Notes: a model not told the origin generated them from the letters alone. Shown: positions 33,313 through 41,782, counted from the stretch's first letter. The stretch is 64,000 bases of DNA from Pseudomonas sp. IAC-BECa141 (GCF_020544405.1 NZ_CP065410.1:4092001-4156000); one strand, 5' to 3'. Made by a program: numbers and translations.

Positions 33313-33657
33313 TCACCCCTGTTCACCCCCGGTTGGCGGGACTTCGCAGACGCCCAGCCGCTTGGCAGCCCATCGTTCGTACAACCCGATGGCCACATCG
33401 GCACCGGCCATCGCCGTCAGGCAACCCAAGGCGCCCGCCGTCCAGATCGACATGCCGGCAGCAATCATCAGCATCATCGCCGACACACCGCAGACAATGC
33501 AGGCACCGGACCGAAGCGCGAGGCGGCGCAACAACGCCCAGCCCCGCGCCCCATCCTTGTCAGCCCGCCACATCTCCCCCGATACGCCGCCGACCAGAGC
33601 CAGGACGATCACTAACCAGATCGGCATCTCTGCCAGCGCTTGTTGCTCGTTTGTCAT
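33313..33657 (-). CDS. Phage holin, LydA/holin 3-like
   Basis: 114 aa from ATG 33657, AGGGA upstream. First helix at about 13-28 (MPIWLVIVLALVGGVSG), a charged loop, then two hydrophobic segments (CIVCGVSAMMLMIAAGMSIW and TAGALGCLTAMAGADVAIG). Three-helix holin. It lies upstream of the terminase genes rather than beside the endolysin, a layout seen in some pseudomonad phages. Confidence 0.8.
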   Translation of the reverse strand: MTNEQQALAEMPIWLVIVLALVGGVSGEMWRADKDGARGWALLRRLALRSGACIVCGVSAMMLMIAAGMSIWTAGALGCLTAMAGADVAIGLYERWAAKRLGVCEVPPTGGEQG

Positions 33658-33676
33658 CGCCAATCCCTAAACGCAA

Positions 33677-33700
33677 AAACCCGGCGCAATGGCCGGGTTT
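33677..33700 (-). terminator. Intrinsic terminator upstream of holin
   Basis: AAACCCGGC-loop-GCCGGGTTT, then more T on the minus strand. First of the series of late-operon terminators met by leftward transcription. Confidence 0.82.
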
Positions 33701-33882
33701 GGTGGTGTGGTGCCTGCCGCTCTCTGCGGTCGCACCTATCGAAGATGACTACTTTTTACAGGTCGATTCCGGTGGCAGCAACCCCGGTTTAATGCCACCC
33801 GGCGAATATGTGGGTAACACCGGGTGAACGCCTAGCGAATGTCGGCGAATATCCCATCCCGGCATTCTGCTGTTTCGGCGGC

Positions 33883-34157
33883 GTCCCATCTGTCCCACCA
33901 TTCAGAATCAAAGTGGGACGCCTGAGAGCACCTAAATTCAGGGCTTCGCCCCACTGTCCTACTTATTTCTCTCCCTTCTCGTGTAAAGGAAGAATTTAAA
34001 GAACACGCATGCGCGTGAAACGCGCGTATTGCCGCCCGCTACGCTTACACGGGCGGGAGGCACTTTCTAGCGGGACGGTGGGACAGCCCAACAACGACAA
34101 GGCCCGCACCTGTCCCACGGCATCAAAACGCAGCGGGACAAGACGGGCCAGTGGGAC
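33883..34157. repeat. Non-coding stretch with GTGGGAC/GTCCCAC repeats and a stem-loop
   Basis: GTGGGAC lies at 33913, 34078 and 34151; GTCCCAC at 33892 and 34112; variants at 33883, 34070 and 34133. A CCGCCCG/CGGGCGG stem is at 34032-34056 and CACGC-ATGC-GCGTG near 34006-34019. There is no gene in 33701-34183. It separates replication from late genes, where a late promoter, antiterminator site or origin might lie. Confidence 0.5.
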
Positions 34158-34183
34158 AACAACAGCCGGACGAATGCCTGGGG

Positions 34184-34543
34184 TCACGCAGCCAACCCCA
34201 TCATCACGCCGAAGATCTGCAGGTGTGCCTCATGCAAACGCTGGTAGTACGTGTCGCGGCCACAACCGCAGTGCGCGTACCGCAAGCGCATATCAACGTC
34301 GAGCGTGCAGTAATGCTCCCGCACAACCGTCACCAGCTCGGGCGCCAGATGCTTGGTCACGATCAGCTCGATGTCGAGAGAACTCTCCAGCGGCGCACGG
34401 AAGGCCCGCCGTCCACGGATCAGTTGCCCATTGCTCTCCATCATCATGGCAACCATGTTCCCCCCAGCAAGCCCCCCTTTCGAATGCTCGGAATGCAGCT
34501 CCTGCGCCCACAACCGAAGCAGCGAATCGATCTCCTTAATCAA
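34184..34543 (-). CDS. Candidate Q-like late antitermination/regulatory protein
   Basis: 119 aa. IDSLLRLWAQELHSEH at the start, and a C-terminal helix-turn-helix-like part (VVREHYC, then GCGRDTYYQRLHEAHLQIFG). The size, the C-G-C-G region and position after the primase and before the late genes fit Q-type or ArpU/RinA-like regulators. The several terminators in the late operon agree with such a job. The family assignment is tentative. It overlaps the primase gene by 8 bases. Confidence 0.5.
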   Translation of the reverse strand: MIKEIDSLLRLWAQELHSEHSKGGLAGGNMVAMMMESNGQLIRGRRAFRAPLESSLDIELIVTKHLAPELVTVVREHYCTLDVDMRLRYAHCGCGRDTYYQRLHEAHLQIFGVMMGLAA

Positions 34544-36752
34544 AGCAAGGCTCCTGAATCGGTTCCCGCTTCAACGCCGAAGCACCGCCCCACCCTGCAG
34601 GCTTCTTGTAAGCCCACGGCCGCTGCCCACTCTTCACCAACGGCGGTAGCCGAACCCGCCGCCACCCCAACCGATGCATGATCGCCCCGACCCGCATCTG
34701 TTCCGGCTTACCCCAATGCCCGAAATCCAGTTTCAACGCACTGGTAAGCACATCGCTGCCGGTGGTGGTCTCGCCAATCTGCGACTCTTCCAGCCAGGTC
34801 AGAATCGGCCCTTCCCATTCGTCCACCACAAAGCGTTCGTCCTGCTCTTCGCCGAACATCGCCGCCTCATCCAGCGTCACCCACCAGAGGTCGCCTGCGT
34901 CGTAACAGAACACCGCCTCGGCCCACAGCTGATCGCGGATCGAACGCAACAGCTCCAGATCCACCTTGGTACACGCCACCGGCCAGTAACGCCGGTTACC
35001 GGTCGCGTCCTTCAAGTACTCGTCCTGGTTCGTCGTCCCCACGAACACGCACTGACGCGGAACGTCCATCGTGCGACGGCCGTAACTCTCGCGGTAGGTA
35101 TCGGTGGACGCCGAGAAAAACTGCTTGGCCTTGGTACTCTCGGCCTTGTTGAAACTGTCCAGCTCGCCCAGCTCGACGATCCACTTGCCCCGGATCGCCT
35201 GAAAGCCGTCCTTGTCGCCGAGGGCAAACGGCGTATCCATGAACCACTCGCCGCCGAGAATACTCATCGCCGTCGACTTACCGGCGCCCTGCGCGCCCTC
35301 AAGGATCATCACCGAGTCAGCCTTGCAGCCCGGCTTCATCACCCGCGCCACGGCCGACAACATCCAGCGCTTGCCCACCTTGCTCGAGTAATCGGTGGCA
35401 TTCACGCCCATGACGTCCGTAAGCCAGCTCTCCAGGCGCGGCACGCGATCCCACTCAAGCTTGCGCAGGTACTGCCGCACCGGATGAAACGCATGGTCAT
35501 GCGCAACCACGCTAACCGCCTCGATCACATGTGACGCCTTCACCCGCAGGTTGTACTGCTGCGCGAGCCACTTCATCACCCGCACGTCATCGATGTCCGC
35601 CCAATCGCCCGTGCCGCCGCCATACGGTGCAGCACGCAGCTTCACGATCTTCGAACTGAACGCGCTGTAAATAATCACCCCGGCCCAACGTTCATCATTG
35701 GCCAGGATCAGCTCGACGTTCTGCATGTGCGCAATCAGCGCGCCGCTTTCACTTCGAGCCAGCATGTCCTTCCAGCCACCAGCGGCCGGCGGCTTGACCA
35801 CCGCCAGTACCTGGCGACGCACCGCTTCCAAACCTTCAGCAACATGCAGGTCGTTGAAGTCGGTCCACTTGATCTCCCGCTCACCGGAAAAGATCGGCGC
35901 AACCACCTGGCCACCAACGATCAGCGCCGCGTTGTTGGCCTTCTCTTCACCAGGGTTCCACGCATCGCCATTCGGCTTCGTGGTCTTCCAGTCGTCATCC
36001 CGGCAGATGATCAGCGGGCAGCCGGCGAACCGCTCGCGCATCGCCTTACACACCACCAGCAGGTTGCCGGCATCAAACGCGATAGCCACGGTCAGCGAAG
36101 TCGCCATGTGCAGGCTTGCGCCCGTGGCGTAGCCCTCACATACCAGCACTGGCTCGCCCGGATCTGGATGCGGACCGATCAGGTGAAAGGCGCCCTCCTT
36201 CGACATCCCGTAGGGCCAATACGACTTATCCCGGCCGGTGTCTTCCTGCTTGGTTGGAAACACCACCTGCAGGCCAACAATCTCGTCTCGCACGTTGGAC
36301 ATCGGCACCAGGAACGCACCGGTGCGCGGCGCATACCGAACACCAATACCTACGATCTGCTTACGATCCAGATAGTCGCTACGGCCCTTCTCCGGCATGC
36401 GCTTGAACATACCCGCCGCACGCTTGGCCGCACGACGCGCTGCACTGGCAGCGATCTCGGCAGCCCGGCGCTTTGCCTCTTCCTGCCGAGCGCGCATGAC
36501 CTCACGCTCTTCCGGCGACATTCGCCCGGCCTTGACCTTGATCTTCTGCGACTCACCCGAACGCCAGTCACCGAACGCGCCGAAAATCAGCGTCTCGCCC
36601 TTCTCGGTGCGATGCTCATGGGCGATGTACCAGCCGTTTTTTTCCTTGCCCTTGTCCTGTGCAGTCTTGCATCGGGTCAGCTTACCGAACACCAATGGCT
36701 GCGCAGGCTCAAGCCCGTAATCCGCGAATTGCCCCATGACCTCATCGAGCAT
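34536..36752 (-). CDS. Primase-helicase: TOPRIM domain plus VirE/VapE-like ATPase
   Basis: 738 aa from ATG 36752 with a GGGGG site. A charged N-terminal helix region (residues 80-130) leads to a TOPRIM domain near 200-310 (VLVCEGYATGASLHMATS, IAFDAGNLLVV, ICRDDD). A second half has Walker A GAQGAGKST and FVGTTNQDEYLKDATGNRRYW, typical of the VirE/VapE family. It should prime and unwind DNA for phage replication. Confidence 0.88.
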   Translation of the reverse strand: MLDEVMGQFADYGLEPAQPLVFGKLTRCKTAQDKGKEKNGWYIAHEHRTEKGETLIFGAFGDWRSGESQKIKVKAGRMSPEEREVMRARQEEAKRRAAEIAASAARRAAKRAAGMFKRMPEKGRSDYLDRKQIVGIGVRYAPRTGAFLVPMSNVRDEIVGLQVVFPTKQEDTGRDKSYWPYGMSKEGAFHLIGPHPDPGEPVLVCEGYATGASLHMATSLTVAIAFDAGNLLVVCKAMRERFAGCPLIICRDDDWKTTKPNGDAWNPGEEKANNAALIVGGQVVAPIFSGEREIKWTDFNDLHVAEGLEAVRRQVLAVVKPPAAGGWKDMLARSESGALIAHMQNVELILANDERWAGVIIYSAFSSKIVKLRAAPYGGGTGDWADIDDVRVMKWLAQQYNLRVKASHVIEAVSVVAHDHAFHPVRQYLRKLEWDRVPRLESWLTDVMGVNATDYSSKVGKRWMLSAVARVMKPGCKADSVMILEGAQGAGKSTAMSILGGEWFMDTPFALGDKDGFQAIRGKWIVELGELDSFNKAESTKAKQFFSASTDTYRESYGRRTMDVPRQCVFVGTTNQDEYLKDATGNRRYWPVACTKVDLELLRSIRDQLWAEAVFCYDAGDLWWVTLDEAAMFGEEQDERFVVDEWEGPILTWLEESQIGETTTGSDVLTSALKLDFGHWGKPEQMRVGAIMHRLGWRRVRLPPLVKSGQRPWAYKKPAGWGGASALKREPIQEPCFD

Positions 36753-36969
36753 AAATGGCCCCCAAGATCTCATCGACCTCTTGGCAGCTCACGCATTGAG
36801 TACAGCCAGGAACAGCGATGCGGCGCCCCTCAGGGATCGGATTTTCACAGTTCTCACAGAACAGAAACGAATGCGCCGCCAAAGCGGGCTTGGCGGCGTT
36901 GCGTGCAGCGAGCGCTTGATCGATGCGCTCTTGCACCAGGTCATTAGCGAAGTCAGCGATATCAGCCAC
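36742..36969 (-). CDS. TraR/DksA-family zinc-finger protein
   Basis: 75 aa from GTG 36969 (VADIADFANDLVQERID). Four-Cys zinc finger: CENC ... CTQC. Small TraR/DksA proteins act on RNA polymerase through the secondary channel. Overlaps CII upstream and the primase downstream. Confidence 0.85.
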   Translation of the reverse strand: MADIADFANDLVQERIDQALAARNAAKPALAAHSFLFCENCENPIPEGRRIAVPGCTQCVSCQEVDEILGAIYAR

Positions 36970-37480
36970 GATCAACACCCCGCGTCGTCTGGTTGACATA
37001 CGTGGCGCGGTTGAACAGCCCCAACAGCCCCTGAATCCCACGAAACACCTGCAGGCGAATCGCGGCTAGTTCCTCATCGGAAACAACCCCATCGCCAATG
37101 CTCTTTGCCCAGGTATCCGCCAGATCAGCCACCTGCCGGAAGTACTCGGCAATCCCGGTGGTCAACGTCTCCGGCATGTCATTGGTGTACGCCTCGGCCA
37201 GCTCCTGCCAAGTCGTGTCACCGACCAACGCATGCACCGCATCCAGAATGCGGCGATCCTTGGTCAGCTCCAGAATCTCGCCGAACTCTTGAATGTTCAC
37301 CGTGTGGCTTGGGTGGGTTGGGGAAAGCTTGTGCTGCAGCGTGGTCGCATTTCGGCCGGTGGTGGCGGCGATAGCAGCGGCGCCGCCGGGGTAGTCCCTT
37401 GCAGCATGGTAAAGCGCAAGATCGAGCGGCAGAACTTCCCGCTGCGCCCGGTCTAGAGAGCTCAGAATGATACGGCTCAT
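36962..37480 (-). CDS. Phage regulatory CII-family protein
   Basis: 172 aa. LDLALYHAARDYPGGAAAIA, TTGRNATTLQHKLSPTHPSH and VNIQEFGEILELT form the CII (phage_CII) helix-turn-helix region. First gene of the leftward replication operon; activates or represses early functions. Confidence 0.85.
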   Translation of the reverse strand: MSRIILSSLDRAQREVLPLDLALYHAARDYPGGAAAIAATTGRNATTLQHKLSPTHPSHTVNIQEFGEILELTKDRRILDAVHALVGDTTWQELAEAYTNDMPETLTTGIAEYFRQVADLADTWAKSIGDGVVSDEELAAIRLQVFRGIQGLLGLFNRATYVNQTTRGVDRG

Positions 37481-37811
37481 GGCATTAATCCTTGTAAGTT
37501 GCCAGTGCCGCGCGACATGCAGTGGTGATACATTTGCCGCGTGGCTTGAAAGGGCCCAAACGCCGGCTAGATCTTCGGGATCAATACCGGCACCGTGCCG
37601 GAGCGAACAATCCGTTGTTCACCCCTGGCGCAACAGCTGCCCAATCTGTGGTGGAAAAGGCAGCAACACCAAGGCTTCCGAGCCTTGGAAAAGCGCGATA
37701 AAGAGAGGTGGTTGCATGTGGTGTGCCCGCCTACCTATATCGCGACCCGACAGCGCTGTGGTGGTGCGTGTCGGGAGGAACTGGGCGGCCTTTGGGTCGC
37801 CTTTTTTCTAC
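37481..37811. other. Gap between cro-like and cII-like genes with a rightward terminator
   Basis: No clear leftward gene. On the plus strand short overlapping frames exist, one with CPICGGKG ... CMWC that looks a little like a zinc ribbon, but no frame is good throughout. The terminator at 37784-37807 implies that a rightward RNA is made here, opposite to cro and cII. Confidence 0.4.
37784..37807 (+). terminator. Rightward intrinsic terminator
   Basis: GGCGGCC-TTTG-GGTCGCC followed by six T. Stem of 7 pairs, one of them G-T. No rightward gene obviously needs it, so it may end a small RNA. Confidence 0.7.
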
Positions 37812-38045
37812 CTATGCTGCTCGAACTTCAGGATCACTCTCAACAACGCCAAAATGCTCTAAAACCTCGAACAGCGACACACTGCCCCCGCTCTCACGGG
37901 CCAGCGCTTTTATCAGCGAAACGCTCGGGTCTTTGCTCGCATACTTAACGTGGAGCCTTAGGTAACTGACCGCAATGTGGCAGCGCCCTGCATAGGCCGT
38001 AAGCGCTTCATGATTCATTTGGTTGATATATTCGCGCAGATTCAT
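37812..38045 (-). CDS. Cro-like helix-turn-helix regulator (YdaS-like)
   Basis: 77 aa with a strong AGGAGGT site. ALTAYAGRCHIAVSYLRLH gives the helix-turn-helix, then KALARESGGSVSLFEVL. Divergent from the CI-like gene with shared operators. Probably the lytic repressor. Confidence 0.75.
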   Translation of the reverse strand: MNLREYINQMNHEALTAYAGRCHIAVSYLRLHVKYASKDPSVSLIKALARESGGSVSLFEVLEHFGVVESDPEVRAA

Positions 38046-38065
38046 GGGTGTACCTCCTGACCCAC

Positions 38066-38094
38066 AAATTAACCCATGGGGTTATTTTTTTCAA
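38066..38094 (-). promoter_or_regulatory. Promoter of cro-like gene with operator O1 in its spacer
   Basis: On the minus strand TTGAAA (-35), 17 bases, TAATTT (-10). The spacer holds operator TTAACC-CATGG-GGTTAT (plus strand 38069-38085). Binding there would block RNA polymerase. Confidence 0.65.
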
Positions 38095-38108
38095 TACCTA
38101 CAAGATAA

Positions 38109-38125
38109 TTCACCTCTAAGGTTAA
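38109..38125. promoter_or_regulatory. Operator O2 between cro-like and CI-like genes
   Basis: TTCACC-TCTAA-GGTTAA, the same TTAACC-N5-GGTTAA layout as O1 and the operator at 40502. It is 18 bases before the CI-like start, where it could give autoregulation. Confidence 0.65.
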
Positions 38126-38143
38126 TACAGACAGACTCTGCTA

Positions 38144-38791
38144 ATGAAAATTTCAGATACTCGTCTTCAAAATTTCCGCAGAGTCTTAGCTGAAAAAAAG
38201 CTAAGGCTGACCGATATCGCTGACCTGCTCAGCAAAGCGCCAGCGCAGGTCAGCGCCTTCGGAGGAAAAAACCCTACAAAAGGGATCGGTGATCAAATTG
38301 CGCGCGAAATTGAGCGTGCTTTGCATCTGCATAGCGGGTATCTCGACATGCCTTATGGGCTAGGTGAGTTCAATAACGCCACCTTGTTGAGTCATACAGG
38401 ACGAAAATTGCCAGTGATGGGATCAATCGCTGCTGGAGCGTGGTGCGAACAAGAAGCGAACTTCGACCCAAGGGATGCGGAAGAATGGATCGATGCCCCT
38501 GGGCCTGTTGGGCCGCGAGCGTTCATCCTTCGAGTGGAAGGCATGAGCATGGAGCCAAAATTTATAGAAGGCGACAAGATCGTCATCGACCCCGCACTTG
38601 AGGCATTACCAGGTCATTTTGTTGCAGCCAAACGAACAAGTGATCAAGCTGCGACGTTGAAACAGCTAAGACAAGAAGGTGGTGAGCAATATCTTTTTGC
38701 ATTAAACCCTGACTGGCCTGACCGGATAATCCGAATGACCGAAGAGTGGAGTATCTGTGGAAGAGCTAGATGGAAGATTTCTGACCTTTGA
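38144..38791 (+). CDS. CI-like repressor, S24 self-cleaving family
   Basis: 215 aa. N-terminal helix-turn-helix (KLRLTDIADLLSKAPAQVSA), cleavage site A97-G98 in SIAAGAWC, catalytic S135 in GMSMEPKF and K173 in ATLKQL. Maintains lysogeny and is lost on SOS induction by RecA-stimulated cleavage. The UmuD on the same prophage uses the same chemistry. Confidence 0.93.
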   Translation: MKISDTRLQNFRRVLAEKKLRLTDIADLLSKAPAQVSAFGGKNPTKGIGDQIAREIERALHLHSGYLDMPYGLGEFNNATLLSHTGRKLPVMGSIAAGAWCEQEANFDPRDAEEWIDAPGPVGPRAFILRVEGMSMEPKFIEGDKIVIDPALEALPGHFVAAKRTSDQAATLKQLRQEGGEQYLFALNPDWPDRIIRMTEEWSICGRARWKISDL

Positions 38792-38832
38792 AATAAATCA
38801 CATCACCTACAACACCAAGGACATGGATTTAT

Positions 38833-39750
38833 ATGGAAATAATTAACGGCCAAGTTTGGTACACTTACACATCAAAACTATTCAAACAGTTTGACTTGAC
38901 GGAAGCCGCAAAAAAACTAATCAACTCCGACGCATTTGCTTTCGCCTCAAGAGATAACGGAGAGCTATATTACAAATCAAACAACAGGGTTGAAACCAGA
39001 CAGCTATCTTACAAATTGAATGCCACAGGAACAGGCATGACCGTGACTGGTCACTCTGACTTCGTAGACAGCAAACAGAACAACTACACTTTGCTTTCTT
39101 TCTGGAAAGATATAGCTTTAAAACTTTCACGACTCAGACTATTCAGTGAGGGCTTTGGCTTTCCGGAAGATTTCATTCGCGCATTCATGAATCCCATATT
39201 CATTCGAATTGGCACAGACGAAGAATATCGTGAATTTATTCCCTACGTAAACCTATACTCTAGCGGATTAATTCAAACCACACTTATCCCAATGAACGAA
39301 AGCGACGGCGAGAGTCTGTACCCGTTCATTACTGACTCAGTCAACTTAGCGATGAGAGGTATTACGTCTGTATTAGCTACAAAGGCGTACACAAAAGAAC
39401 TGTTACGCATAGATTACGATTGCTCGGGCACATTTAAAAAGCTCAGAGAAATCAAACATCTGATGACACTTGACAAAAATTTGGAATTATTTCGAAAGGA
39501 GCATGAGGCAGGCATTGAAAAACTAACTGTGTACGAGCATGTGTTGGGACCATCAATTTTATTATCCGACATATGCTTAAGCATTATGGATGTTTGCGGA
39601 AATATACTTTCCCGCCCCCGAACAGCGACACCTGAATACTGGCTTCAAAAAGCCATTAGACCTGTACTTAGAAATGGCACGTGGAGAGGAAAACCCTGCG
39701 TATATATTCAAGAACATACAAATCAAAAAACCTTTCAAACGAAAATATAG
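38833..39750 (+). CDS. Hypothetical AT-rich protein beside the repressor (ORF A)
   Basis: 305 aa, not recognised. Mixed alpha/beta with no signal peptide. DNA is far more AT-rich than the phage around it, which suggests separate acquisition. The end overlaps ORF B by 70 bases at a run of A (CAAAAAACC near 39724), so A and B may be two halves of one frameshifted gene of about 540 codons or two genes. Site beside cI is typical for superinfection-exclusion or defence genes; that role is inference only. Confidence 0.55.
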   Translation: MEIINGQVWYTYTSKLFKQFDLTEAAKKLINSDAFAFASRDNGELYYKSNNRVETRQLSYKLNATGTGMTVTGHSDFVDSKQNNYTLLSFWKDIALKLSRLRLFSEGFGFPEDFIRAFMNPIFIRIGTDEEYREFIPYVNLYSSGLIQTTLIPMNESDGESLYPFITDSVNLAMRGITSVLATKAYTKELLRIDYDCSGTFKKLREIKHLMTLDKNLELFRKEHEAGIEKLTVYEHVLGPSILLSDICLSIMDVCGNILSRPRTATPEYWLQKAIRPVLRNGTWRGKPCVYIQEHTNQKTFQTKI

Positions 39751-40451
39751 AACACAACAAAACACTTGTACAAAGTGTAATGAGCCGATGTTTCCTGAAG
39801 GACGGGAGCGATTCCTCTACAAAGCCTCTAGTAGACTTACGACTACTCAACGACTATAGCCACTTCCACTCTTTCGGGGTATCTTTATCGATAGCATCCG
39901 ATTCAGCTTTAGAAGCGTTAAAGACACTAAAATCTTTTACGTTCGATAACATCATAGCAGATTGCCAAATCAAGAACGAAATAGCAGAGTACATAAACAG
40001 TTCTTATGAAGGCTTTATAGATGCAATCGGCCATTGCAACTCAAATTCGACATTATCCAAACTCAGTCTAGAGCTTATTCTATTCGAAGAACGCATGATT
40101 CGATCTTCTAGCAACTCCGGAGAAATAGCTCACTTCATAGGCACATTGAAAAATGAAGACACAATAAAAAACAATCTTTCAATACTTACTGGAAAAATGA
40201 CATCAACTGACAAACTTTTAGACTTAACAGATAGAATTAGCAAAGATCAATTAAACAAGACTCTGACCATTCTTTTCGGAGTCATTGCGTCAGCCACTTT
40301 ATCACCCGAACTGATCCAACCTGCAGTCAAATCGCTTGGCATCGAGTCAATCAACGCCACGGATTTTGAAATGCCACTGAAAGCTATCTGCACCACTGCA
40401 GCGCTTGTCGTTGTCTTTGTAATCGTGTGGTGCGTTAGCAAACGAAAATAG
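39681..40451 (+). CDS. Hypothetical AT-rich protein with C-terminal membrane helix (ORF B)
   Basis: 256 aa. A hydrophilic, helix-rich body (residues 50-205) is followed by a hydrophobic segment (AICTTAALVVVFVIVWCVS) and a short basic end KRK, as in a tail-anchored membrane protein. The first 35 residues overlap ORF A in another frame, so the true start may be later. No family recognised. Confidence 0.55.
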   Translation: MERKTLRIYSRTYKSKNLSNENIEHNKTLVQSVMSRCFLKDGSDSSTKPLVDLRLLNDYSHFHSFGVSLSIASDSALEALKTLKSFTFDNIIADCQIKNEIAEYINSSYEGFIDAIGHCNSNSTLSKLSLELILFEERMIRSSSNSGEIAHFIGTLKNEDTIKNNLSILTGKMTSTDKLLDLTDRISKDQLNKTLTILFGVIASATLSPELIQPAVKSLGIESINATDFEMPLKAICTTAALVVVFVIVWCVSKRK

Positions 40452-40493
40452 GTTAGGCGCAACCTAAAACACCCTCAAAGGTTCAATTTTCGA

Positions 40494-40521
40494 TTGACCA
40501 GTTAACCTTTTGGGTTAATAT
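40494..40521 (+). promoter_or_regulatory. Early rightward promoter with operator O3 in the spacer
   Basis: TTGACC (40494), 16 bases, TAATAT (40516). The operator TTAACC-TTTTG-GGTTAA (40502-40518) fills the spacer, so repressor binding would shut the early operon. A degenerate half site GGTTCA lies at 40480. Confidence 0.75.
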
Positions 40522-40557
40522 CGACCTCACTCTTCCACCACAGAGCGAGGCAAAACC

Positions 40558-40734
40558 ATGCACACCACAGCAACCCTACACGTCCATCCAGCTGCTGCTG
40601 ACCCCTTCCGAATCTTTGAGATCCGCCGCTTGGCCCGCGAAAGCGGCTGCTCATTTGTCACCAGCAAACCGAAGCAGCAAGCTCGTACTGCCCCCACCCC
40701 ATTCGATCCGAACGGCGGAGGGCACGCAGCATGA
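40558..40734 (+). CDS. Small hypothetical protein, 58 aa, first gene of early operon
   Basis: ATG 40558, GAGCGAGG upstream, and the stop overlaps the next start (ATGA). Basic, Ala/Pro-rich, with FEIRRLARESGCSFVTSK. No family recognised. Position directly after the operator-controlled promoter supports that it is real. Confidence 0.6.
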   Translation: MHTTATLHVHPAAADPFRIFEIRRLARESGCSFVTSKPKQQARTAPTPFDPNGGGHAA

Positions 40735-41321
40735 TCAAGTTCAAAATCGACAACCGCACGCTGCAGTTGCTCAATGCCCAGGTCAACCTGACCGAGACCT
40801 TCAACCACGTCCTCCGGACAGCGCCCAAGCGTGAGTGCCTGGCGTTCCGGCTCAAAGTCGAACGCGGCGCAACAGAGAGCACCTTCGTCGTCGAGCTGGG
40901 CAGCGAACGCCACACGTTGACCCTGCAGAACGACAAGAAAACGCACCTCAAATTGGCCGACTTCATCGAAGAAATCGCCAATGGCCCGTTCGACGCGAGC
41001 AACACCAGCGACTTGGTGCACCGCCCGCACGCCAGCCGCGAATACGGCCGCTTCGAAGTCTCGGACAAGCAACGCGTGTTCGAGCTGGTGCGCACCGGCG
41101 GCGTGCTGAGCCTCGACATGGGCTTCGACTACCCCCTACAGGTCGCTCTGCACCGCACGCAATCACGCTCAGGTGTCACCACCATCCTGAGCATCGGCAA
41201 CAAAAGCCCGCACACCCGTTGCTTCACCGCGTACGGCACCGATGTCGAGATCTACGGCAAGGTCACCGAGTCCATCAACTACCTCGCTGCAGCGGCCACC
41301 CCAGCCGCGCACGCGGCATAA
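40731..41321 (+). CDS. Hypothetical early phage protein, 196 aa
   Basis: Coupled to the small gene before it (ATGA). Mostly polar, beta-rich (ESTFVVELGSERHTLTLQND). Ends in an Ala-rich tail. I recognise no domain. Lies in an early operon with regulators and modification enzymes. Confidence 0.65.
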   Translation: MIKFKIDNRTLQLLNAQVNLTETFNHVLRTAPKRECLAFRLKVERGATESTFVVELGSERHTLTLQNDKKTHLKLADFIEEIANGPFDASNTSDLVHRPHASREYGRFEVSDKQRVFELVRTGGVLSLDMGFDYPLQVALHRTQSRSGVTTILSIGNKSPHTRCFTAYGTDVEIYGKVTESINYLAAAATPAAHAA

Positions 41322-41331
41322 GGGGGGCGCA

Positions 41332-41616
41332 ATGGAACGCAACCTCGCCCAAGCCGCAACCCAACTCGGCCTCACCCGGCCAAAGCTCATCGCTCGCATG
41401 CGGGAAAAAGGCCTGCTGAACGAGAAGAACCTACCGGCCTACCCCAACCGCGACCGCGATTACCTGCGCATCAAGGACGGCCAGTGGTACCACGACCAAC
41501 TCGGCATGCAGTACAGCCAGTCGACCAGGGTGAAACAACCCGGCATCCGCTGGCTGGCCGAACAGTTGGGCATCGACCTGCCTGCCATCCCGGCAGACAA
41601 CCGTGACGTGGCCTAG
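41332..41616 (+). CDS. KilA-C-domain protein
   Basis: 94 aa from ATG 41332, AGGGGGG upstream. LAQAATQLGLTRPKLIARMR, then EKGLLNEKNLPAYPNRD and a final WLAEQLGI are KilA-C hallmarks, the DNA-binding C-terminal domain of phage antirepressors. It stands alone here without an N-terminal domain. Confidence 0.82.
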   Translation: MERNLAQAATQLGLTRPKLIARMREKGLLNEKNLPAYPNRDRDYLRIKDGQWYHDQLGMQYSQSTRVKQPGIRWLAEQLGIDLPAIPADNRDVA

Positions 41617-41782
41617 GGAATACGCCCGCCAGATCATCGCCATGCGGACACGAGAGGAGCGCAACGCCGCGCTCCTCGCAGTGCCCGAACATCTGCGCGA
41701 GCTGACTAAAAGACACTGCCTGAATGCCTGGAACCACCCGGCCAGAAAACAACGCAAGGAGGCCCCACAAAGCCATGAGTAA
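41603..41782 (+). CDS. Small conserved-type phage protein, 59 aa
   Basis: GTG 41603, overlapping the end of the KilA-C gene and the start of the next. Reads TWPREYARQIIAMRTREERN and ends with WNHPARKQRKE. I recall similar small proteins in pseudomonad prophages, with no known function. Tight overlaps on both sides favour a real gene. Confidence 0.55.
   Translation: MTWPREYARQIIAMRTREERNAALLAVPEHLRELTKRHCLNAWNHPARKQRKEAPQSHE

Noticed and set aside
37467..37862. 131-codon plus-strand frame with CPIC ... CMWC
   Set aside because: It begins inside the cII-like gene and runs into the cro-like gene on the other strand, and crosses the terminator; not convincing as a zinc-ribbon protein.
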